Assembly (NCBI GenBank): GCA_030280995.1
Contig: JASXTE010000017.1
Span: 9,133,998-9,197,997 of the forward strand
From: Hemileia vastatrix
Lineage: Eukaryota > Basidiomycota > Pucciniomycetes > Pucciniales > Zaghouaniaceae
Direction of reading: 5' to 3'
Length of the DNA stretch: 64,000 nucleotides
Shown here: in pieces, positions 57,054 to 64,000 of the stretch
How positions within the stretch are numbered: position 1 is the stretch's first letter
Layout: the number at the start of each line of letters is the position of its first letter
The notes under the pieces: model-generated
What the model was told of the DNA's origin: nothing
Seen by the model: only the letters and a program-made list of their open reading frames with translations
Database searches by the model: none
Program-made: the position numbers and the translations under genes

Positions 57054-58241
57054 ATGGCACCTGTTCAACGCACTCCTCCTACGGGCGCTACTACTATAGC
57101 TCGCGCTAGAGGCAGGCCAACAGCCACAAGGTCTGTTTCCCGCACTCGTTCTTTGGTACCACTTGACCTTAGGGAACGGCAACATTCAGTTCAATCTGTA
57201 GAAGACATCCCACAAGATTTTGAGGATTCTAGTGACAAAGAAGAAGGAGAGGATACCATGCACGAGGCACCATCCGCCCCTGCCAATCACCCTTCTGGTC
57301 AATCCTCAGAAACTGGACCATCTAACTCTCTGGAAGATTTCATGAGACTTTTTATGAAAACCCTTTCAAATCCAACGTCTTCAGAGGGATCTAAGTTCAA
57401 AACTCCTTCTATGAAATCTCCTGACAAATTAGACGGAGATCACCCCGACAGATTGTGACCCTTCTTGCAAACCTGCAAGCTACTGTTCCATAATGACCCT
57501 CGAACCTTTAACAGCGACCGATCAAAGGTTGTTTACGCTTCTTCATTCCTAGCCTGGAAAGCAGCAAGATGGTTCGAACCTTATCTACTCATGCTTTCTT
57601 TGACAGAAACCCACTTACTTATCAATAATTGGGAAAAGTTCGAAGACCAACGTTTTACGTTGTTTGGGGACCCTAATGAAACGGACAACGCGGAAATTTA
57701 ACTTGATTTTCTTCGCATGAGTGATAATGGTAAAGCCTCTGAATATATCTCGAACTTCAGAGCACTTCAAACTTGAGTAGGTTGGAATGATGCTGCCCTT
57801 AAGTATCATTTCGAGAAAGGACTTCCTTCGAGGATTCTAGATCAATTAAATCTTCACCGTCAGAAGATGACTACTTTAACGGATTTAATGGATCAAACTC
57901 TCGAACTTGACGGTGTTTATCAAGGATGACTTCAACATCGTCGATATGCCAACAAATCTCAAGGCCTAAATTTTAAATCGGGACCTTCTTCACACCCACG
58001 ACCAAATCAATCCTCCTCGACTCAATCCAAACCCAATAAGGGAAAGGACAAACCTTGACCAAAAAGCTCAACCCCAGGCAATATCAGTAAGTTACTGGAT
58101 CCAAAAGGGGAAGTTAAAGAAGCTGAAAGGAATAGACGAGCAGATAATGGGTTATGTATGTATTGTGAGGGTAAGCACAAGCTAGAAGATTGTGTAAAAT
58201 TGAAGGAAAGAGAAGGTACTAGTTCAAGGTCAAAAAACTAG
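57054..58241 (+). pseudogene. gag: A2 gag
   Basis: 395 codons from MAPVQRTPPTGATTIARARG, the same length as in A1. Nonsense codons: TGA 57456-57458 (shared with A1), TAA 57699-57701, and TGA codons at about 57774, 57927 and 58058 where A1 has CGA. The zinc knuckle is CMYCEGKHKLEDC. It ends TAG 58239-58241. Confidence 0.9.
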
Positions 58242-58293
58242 TAGATAGTTTACTTGTGTGCAAAGCAAACTATCTTATCTCTCCCAGTGCACA
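58232..58293 (+). promoter_or_regulatory. -1 ribosomal frameshift signal of A2
   Basis: A_AAA_AAC at 58232-58238 directly before the gag TAG. The 8-bp GATAGTTT/AAACTATC stem (58244-58251, 58267-58274) and the possible pseudoknot arm GCACA (58289-58293) are identical to A1. Confidence 0.82.
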
Positions 58294-61200
58294 GAACCTC
58301 CATGTCTTAAGGACTGGAGTTGCCTTAAACCGCTTGAGATTCATTCTTTTTAAGGAGGATCTCCCCTTCAGTTGTCTTATAGACTCTGGAGCTTCAATTT
58401 CTTTTTTTAGTTTATCTTTTTCTGAGAAGCTTCAACTAACATTTACAGATATCGATCGAACTCCAATATATTTGGTCGAATCAGAGGAACCAAAATATTG
58501 GGTAAGTAAGAAAGTTTTATGGGTTTTCAACTTTCCGAACTTTCCCCCCTTCGAGTGGGAATTATCAGTCTTGGACGCCCCAAGGATGGACGATACCATT
58601 CTTGGCCATGACTTTTTAACGCATTGGAATCCCGAAATTGATTGGACTAAGGGATTGATCACCCCACGATCTAAGTATATTTCTGATTCTTCAATGCAGG
58701 TCAATAGGGAGTTAAACAACCCGCCTGACAACGTCCTGCTAGAGGACAAGTCTCTGCCAGATGACTTGCAAGCATCTGATCCTTCTCTAAATGAGAAATT
58801 AGCTAACCCTTCTAGCTCGATGACTTCACTCAAAGAGGATTTAAATTGCCTCAAAGCAATCAAATTCTGCTCTGTCAATACAGGTATCCCCTTTACAGAT
58901 TCTCTCAAAGATGAAGAGGACGACCAAATCAACATTGAAGCTATTAAATCAACTCTACCGGAAATCTACCATGATTTCCTTGATGTTTTCTGAATCCGCA
59001 AGGCTGATAAGTGAACACCTCATCGACCCTACGACCATCAAATAGAGTTAATAGGCCCAGTACCTCCGGCAGGTCCTGTCTATTCTTTATTGAAGGAAAA
59101 ATCTCAAGTTCTTTGAGACTACATTGCAGAGAATGTAGCCAAAGGTTTCATCAGAGCCAGTAAATCTCCAACCAGCTCCGCTGTCCTCTTTGTAAAAAAG
59201 AAGGACAGTAGTCTTAGGTTGTGTGTTGACTATAGAAAGCTCAACAAAGTCACAAAGAAAAATGCATATCCTGTTCCTCCTATGTCATTACTTCTTACCC
59301 TTTTCAATGGTGCTAATTTCTTTTCTAAAATTGGTCTTACAGGCGCTTACAATCTAATTCGCATTGCAGAAGGTCATGAACCACTGAGTGCAATGCGCAC
59401 TAGATTTGGTAGTTTTGAATATTTAGTTATGCCTTTTGGATTATGTAACGCACCTTCAACTTTTCAAACTTTTGTTAATGATATCTTTCAAGATGTTGTT
59501 GAACAATTTGTAGTCGTCTATTTAGATGATATTTTAATATTCTCAAAAACACTAGATGAACATATTCATCATGTTCGACAGGTCCTAAATTGTCTTCGAG
59601 ATCATGGTCTCTACGCCAAGAATAATAAATGCAAACTCCACCTCAAATCAATTGATTTTTTGGGTTTTACCTTATCCACTGATGGTTTAGTCATGGATAA
59701 CAACAAAGTCCAGAAAATCCTGGAATGGCCTGAGCCCAAAAACATTAAATTGCTTCAAGGATTTTTGGGTTTTGCAAACTTCTATAGGAGATTTATTAAA
59801 GATTACTCTAAAACTATTTCCAATCTTACTTCTCTTCTTAGAAAAGACATCCCTTTTGTTTTTACTTCCACAGCACAAAAGGAATTCGAAGCACTAAAAA
59901 CGGCTTTCACCACAGCCCCAATCCTTTGACATTTTGATCCTTCTGCCTCGACAATAGTTGAGACAGATGCAAGCGATTATGCTATTGCAGGGGTCATCTC
60001 CCAATTAAATCCTGAAACAAATTTGTTTCATCCTGTTGCTTTTGATTCACGCAAACTCATAGCCGCAGAATTAAATTATGAAATTCATGACAAAGAGCTC
60101 TTAGCTATTATCCATTGTCTTAAAAAATGGCGTTTTTTTCCTCTCAGCCTAGATAGTCCTTTTCAAATCTTAACAGATCATAATGCTTTAAAATACTTCA
60201 TGTCTTCTAAAGTGTTAACCAGGCGTCAAGCCAGGTGGGCTGAATTTTTGTCTGAATTTTCTTTCTCTATTTCCTATCGCCCAGGAAAAAACTGCATTGT
60301 TCCAGATATCTTGTCATGTCGGGACAACGTTTACCCACAGCGGGGGGACACATTTGCTGACAAGAACCCAGCAAATGTGCAATCAATCTTCAACAAATCA
60401 ATGTTAACGACTCATCAACTTAATTCGATGACAACTTAATCCTTTCGAAATCCACTATCCAACATCCTCGAAGCTCAGTCAAAGGACGAATATTGTTTAG
60501 GGTTAAAAGACAAAATACTCTCAAAGTAAGGGGCCAAAAGATTTAGTATTGAATCAGGTCTATTAGTCTTCGAAGGTAGAGTAGTCATACCCAACAACAA
60601 TGAGATAAAATTATGTATTTTTAACAGTGGACATGATTCTCCATTAGCTGGTCACTTTGGGGTTGATAAAACCTACCAGTTAATAGCAAGGGATTTCTTC
60701 TGGCCAGGTATGACCAGGGAAATCAAGGCCTATATAAAAGCTTGTTACGAATGTAATAGGAATAAGGCTCCCCGTCACCGGAAGCATGGGTTGCTTCAAC
60801 CACTTCCTATTCCCAATAAACCTTGGGAATCTTTATCGATGGATTTCATTTCTCAACTTCCTATTTCTAATGATTTTTGATGCTATATTAGTAATAGTAG
60901 ATAGATTTTCAAAAATGTCTATTTTTATTAAAACCACTACTACTGCTACAGCAGAAGATTTGTCAAAATTGTTTCTAGAATATGTATTTTCTAAACACGG
61001 CTTACCAAATGATATTATTTCAGATAGAGGCTCATTGTTTGTATCAACATTCTGGACCCAACTGTGTCGACAACTCAATATCACGAGGAATCTCTCCACG
61101 GGCTATCACCCTGAAACCGATGGTCAAACACAAAGAGTTAACCAAATCCTCAAACAATATCTTCGAATGTATGTCAGTTACCAACAAGACGATTGGACCA

Positions 61201-61889
61201 CATGGTTACCATTGGCCAAATTTGCTTATAATAACTCGACTCATTCTTCGACACGACAATCTCCCTTCGAAACCATTTATGGACGACATCCTCGATTCAA
61301 CTCAATCCATGTAGGAACTAATCATCCTGCGGAACATTATCTTCAAACTATATCACGACTTCAAGAAGAACTTAAAACAAATTTGGAATCAGCAATTCGA
61401 AGATACAAGGAACAGGCCGACAAACATCGACAATCTGCTCCTTCCTTTAAACCAGGCGACAAAGTATGGCTCGACGCACGTAACATTCGAACAACAAGAC
61501 CATCAAAGAAACTGGCTGAAAAGCGCTTGGGACCATTTGAAATTGACTCTGAAGTCTCTAAAACTGCATTTTGACTCAAGTTACCTCCTAAATGGCAGGC
61601 GATTCACCCTGTTTTCCATGTATCTCTCCTGGAACTGGCTCAAGAAATATACCCGGGCAAGAACCAACCCCCTCCGGAACCGGTCGAAGTAGAAGATCAT
61701 CTAGAGTGGGAAGTAAGCCATATCCTTGATTCAAGAATACGCAAGGGGAAACTTCAATACCTCGTGGAATGGGAAGGCTTCCTCAATGACTCAGACAAAA
61801 CATCCTGGGAACCAGCCATCAATGTTTCTAACGCCCCTGAACTCCTAAAATCTTTTCATCTTAAATACCCTTTAAAACCAAAACCTTAA
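58238..61889 (+). pseudogene. pol: A2 pol: protease, RT, RNase H, integrase, chromodomain
   Basis: Same domain order as A1: protease DSGASISFF near 58382, [11 protein letters not shown] (59219) to [10 protein letters not shown] (59518), RNase [13 protein letters not shown] (59958), integrase HHCC (60630-60770), D VDRFSKM (60897), D ISDRGSLF (61017), E QSPFETIYG (about 61265), chromodomain 61680-61870. The length is one base more than A1, explained by an extra T near 60878 that breaks the frame. Nonsense codons include TGA near 59115 (shared with A1), 58991, 59927, 60437 and 61572. RT Asp in [11 protein letters not shown] is changed to Gly here (FSKIGLTGAYN), removing the first RT catalytic residue. 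Confidence 0.92.
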
Positions 61890-62812
61890 AATTTCTTTTC
61901 TTTTCTCTCTTTCTTTAAAATCTAAAACACCTCTTAATATTCTTAGCCTTGTTTTCTTTTTTCTCTCTTCTTTTTTCTTTCTTCTCCTTCTATAAATTTT
62001 TCTCCAAAACCAACTAAAAGTAAAATCAAAATTAAAAATAAATAAAATAAAATAATAAAATAAAAATAAAAATAAAATAAATAGAATAAACATAAATAAT
62101 AAAATAAAATAAAAAACTCTTAAATCTCTCTAAATATTTCCTTTCTTTTCTTTTCAATTCTCTAAATACATTCTTTTCTTAAATTTAAAATTCTCTTTAA
62201 AAAATTTCTTTTCTAAAAATTTATCCTCTTCAAAAAAAAAAACTTTCTTTCCTTCGAATCATCAAATCTTGTACGACACGACCATTTCCTCGAACTTAAC
62301 TTCAACCTCTAAATCTCCCTATAATAATTCTTCAAAACAAATAATTCTTCTTTCCAAATTCTCAAAAATTCTAAATTCTGTTTTTTTCTTTCTTTTCTTT
62401 CTTCTTCCTCTCTTTTCAACTAAAATTTCTTTTAAAAAAATAAAAAATAAAAAAAATAAAAAAAAATAAAATTTTCATTAAATCCTCAATTTAAAAAACT
62501 CATCTCAATCACAAAACCTTTTCTTTTTCTCTCTCTTTTCTTACACAAAATTTTCCTTTTTTTTTAAAAAAAAAAAAAAAAAAAAACATTAAAACTTCTT
62601 TCAATTAAACAAACTTTTTCTTTCTTTAAATTTCTTCTTTCAAATTCTAAAAATTTTTTATTTTAAACTTCTTCTTTCTTTTTCTCTCTCTCCCAAATCT
62701 TATAAAATTAATAATATTCACCTACAATAAAAAAATAAAATAAAATAAAATAAAATAAAATAAAACTAAAATACAAATTCTTTTTTTTACTTCTTTACAT
62801 CTCTTTTTCATT
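61890..62812. other. A2 3' non-coding spacer, low complexity
   Basis: CTTTCTT-rich and AATAAAATA-rich sequence corresponding to 22621-23551 of A1, with A-runs of different length. Nothing coding that I can support. Confidence 0.6.
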
Positions 62813-63763
62813 TCAAATCTTTTCTTTTAATTTCTCTCGAACCAATCTTTTCATTATCTCCAAAACTACCCTTATCTCCTTCCTGCATTTCTCAAATACC
62901 TCCTCCTCTCCTACCGGAACCACCTCTCCCATCTCCAAGAGCTCCTCTGCCACGTCGAAGGAAGCAGCGTCGATAATTGTGTCGACCTCCCCACATAATT
63001 CTTCCGCAAACCTTACTTGTCGACCTTGACGAGGTTTCTTTGACCACACCTGGTCCAGGGTGTCTTCAGGTTCTTCAACTACTTCCGTGGCCGGAGGATT
63101 TCCCTCAGTTGGTATAACCGGCGCAGGCTCCCCAATCGGCTCTTCAAGAGTATTTGATGACTAAACATAACTCATCAGTAACTTCATCCTTAAAAAATAA
63201 CAATTAAAACTTACCTCAAAGATGGGGTCAGGCTCTAAAAATAACCTTGGCGCCACTTCAACCTCTGCCTCTCTCTCCTCCTCGTCATCTTTGATGACCA
63301 CCCGTCGTTTCTTGGGTGCTCGCCCTGGAACAGGGACTTCATCTTCATCTTCCTCCACCAACTCGTCGACCTCTTCCTCAACACCTCGCTTCAAACTCGT
63401 GGCCTGGGTTACCCAGGTTGAGATCTCGTTATTTAATTCCTTATCATTTTCCCCCACCGATTGTTCATCTTCAATTGAGACATCCCAAATGTCTTTGACC
63501 ACCTCTTTGGTTTTAGGGATTACACAAAACTTGGTCTTGGTGAATCGCTTTTCAATCTCTGCGTTCTTCGTCAATGCATCACACGCCACTCGTCGCCAAC
63601 GGCAAAACTTGCATTTCTGGAGAGGGCCTCGAGTGGCCGTACTTTCGACACAGAAATACTCCATGCTTTCAAAAGCCGTTCAAGTTTGTGAAAACTGTCG
63701 CGTGATCATTCCCCCATCCGCTTTAGGGTGTGGAGGCGTAGGTGTGGGAGTGGGGCAGTTCAT
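62813..63763 (-). pseudogene. Antisense spliced gene with Zn2Cys6-like pattern (A2 copy)
   Basis: ATG 63763 on minus, MNCPTPTPTPPHPKADGGMI. In the first CX2CX6C the first two cysteines are lost here (TGA and Phe), while the second, CKFCRWRRVAC, is intact. Then DEVPVPGRAPKKRRVVIKDD (a plausible nuclear localisation signal) and PDPIFE. A 54-nt intron GTAAGT...TTTAG (63217 to 63164) with ACTGATG follows. Exon 2 is in phase: SSNTLEEPIGEPAP, WSKKPRQGRQVRFAEELCGE, then the helical C-terminus (FEKCRKEIRVVLEIMKRLVR). About 298 codons when spliced. Exon joining keeps the frame in both A copies, the best evidence that it is a real gene. Confidence 0.75.
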
Positions 63764-63873
63764 TATAAAAAAGAGAAATTAATAAGTGAGAAAAAAATTA
63801 TTAGAAGAAGGGAAACTAGTGTGGGAAGATGGCTCAAGCTCAACGGAGTTCACAATTCTTATACCCGGGCATC

Positions 63874-64000
63874 TGTCACGCACCACGTGACACTCGAGGC
63901 AAAAGCAGATCATTAAATCAATAATATCGAGTCCTAAATCTATACTTGAAGCGCAAAAAGCAATTCTCCCTAGCAACTACGATTTTTCCTTTGTGTACTT
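63874..64000 (+). repeat. 3' LTR of A2, start only
   Basis: TGTCACGCACCACGTGACAC begins the LTR, matching 56211 onward. The remaining ~640 bp lie beyond the window. Confidence 0.9.

Larger units (their letters stand above)
47233..64000 (+). mobile_element. B2: second B-family Ty3/Gypsy element, partial
   Basis: 5' LTR 47233-52930 (including nested R2), primer-binding site at 52935, gag, protease and the linker region up to 56210, where A2 is inserted. RT, integrase and the 3' LTR lie beyond the window. It is better preserved than B1 in the protease (active-site Asp retained). Confidence 0.85.
56211..64000 (+). mobile_element. A2: second chromovirus of the A family, 3' LTR cut by window end
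   Basis: 5' LTR 56211-56981, gag, pol and antisense gene in the same order as A1. The 3' LTR begins at 63874 and runs out of the window. AATGG directly before the 5' LTR is the expected 5-bp duplication. More C-to-T changes than in A1 in gag, and one frame-shifting base in pol. Confidence 0.93.

Noticed and set aside
61872..62093. Lys/Arg-rich minus ORF in the A 3' spacer (also 22559-22849)
   Set aside because: Low-complexity translation of CTTTCTT tracts, not maintained between A1 and A2.
63222..63782. Sense-strand Ser-rich ORF overlapping the antisense gene (also 23962-24561)
   Set aside because: It is the shadow of the antisense exon: acidic Glu/Asp codons read as Ser/Leu on the other strand. 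The antisense frame has the cysteine pattern and in-phase intron.

Overview
The window is a repeat-dominated stretch of a eukaryotic nuclear genome, almost certainly fungal and probably a large AT-rich basidiomycete genome of the rust type. The phylum is inferred from a Tf1/MarY1-like chromodomain Ty3/Gypsy element, a Zn2Cys6-like (fungal-type) cysteine pattern, short GT-AG introns, and CpG-to-TpG/CpA decay of repeats. I find no convincing host gene, tRNA or rRNA. Essentially every coding segment belongs to a transposable element, and most are broken.

Left block (1-40,254) is a set of nested insertions. The outermost recognisable layers are non-coding inverted-repeat elements, here called R: R1 (ends ~37,041) and R3 (ends 40,254). 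R1 is split by three PIF/Harbinger-type elements with GGGGGTATCAATG ends, all hitting TA sites within about 60 bases of target. I (2,459-2,905) is a deletion derivative. II (2,934-10,862) has a DDE transposase pseudogene and a Myb/SANT-like gene. III (10,904-35,836) is a two-headed derivative made of two inverted Myb arms. III is split by a Ty3/Gypsy retrotransposon on the minus strand, B1 (13,688-35,720, TSD ACAT). B1 is split by a chromovirus on the plus strand, A1 (16,944-25,381, TSD ACAAC), and by a 261-bp R derivative, R4 (32,071-32,331, TSD TAT). II also holds an LTR-B solo LTR (4,173-5,066, TSD CTGG).

Middle (40,255-45,648): an inverted-repeat pair (40,482-42,080), then a decayed plus-strand gag-protease region of a third retroelement, C (42,788-45,648).

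Right block (45,649-64,000): C is cut by an old LTR of the A superfamily. That LTR is cut by a solo LTR-B in reverse (45,977-47,069, TSD ACGG) and by a second B element, B2 (47,233 to beyond the window). The 5' LTR of B2 carries the most complete R element, R2 (48,025-52,628, TSD ATA). The coding region of B2 is cut by a second chromovirus, A2 (56,211 to beyond the window).

The A family is the most informative. Both copies keep gag and pol in two frames joined by a canonical A_AAA_AAC slippery heptamer directly before the gag stop, followed by an 8-bp stem-loop with a possible pseudoknot. Both have a TATA box and a putative mRNA 5' end complementary to the site just after the LTR, which implies Tf1-style self-priming. 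Both also carry a spliced antisense gene between pol and the 3' LTR with a Zn2Cys6-like cysteine spacing. B elements differ: they have a tRNA-Lys-type primer-binding site, 4-bp TSDs and a GPY-type integrase C-terminus. B1 has a long 3' region with hairpin modules, an AT heptamer array and decayed antisense coding.
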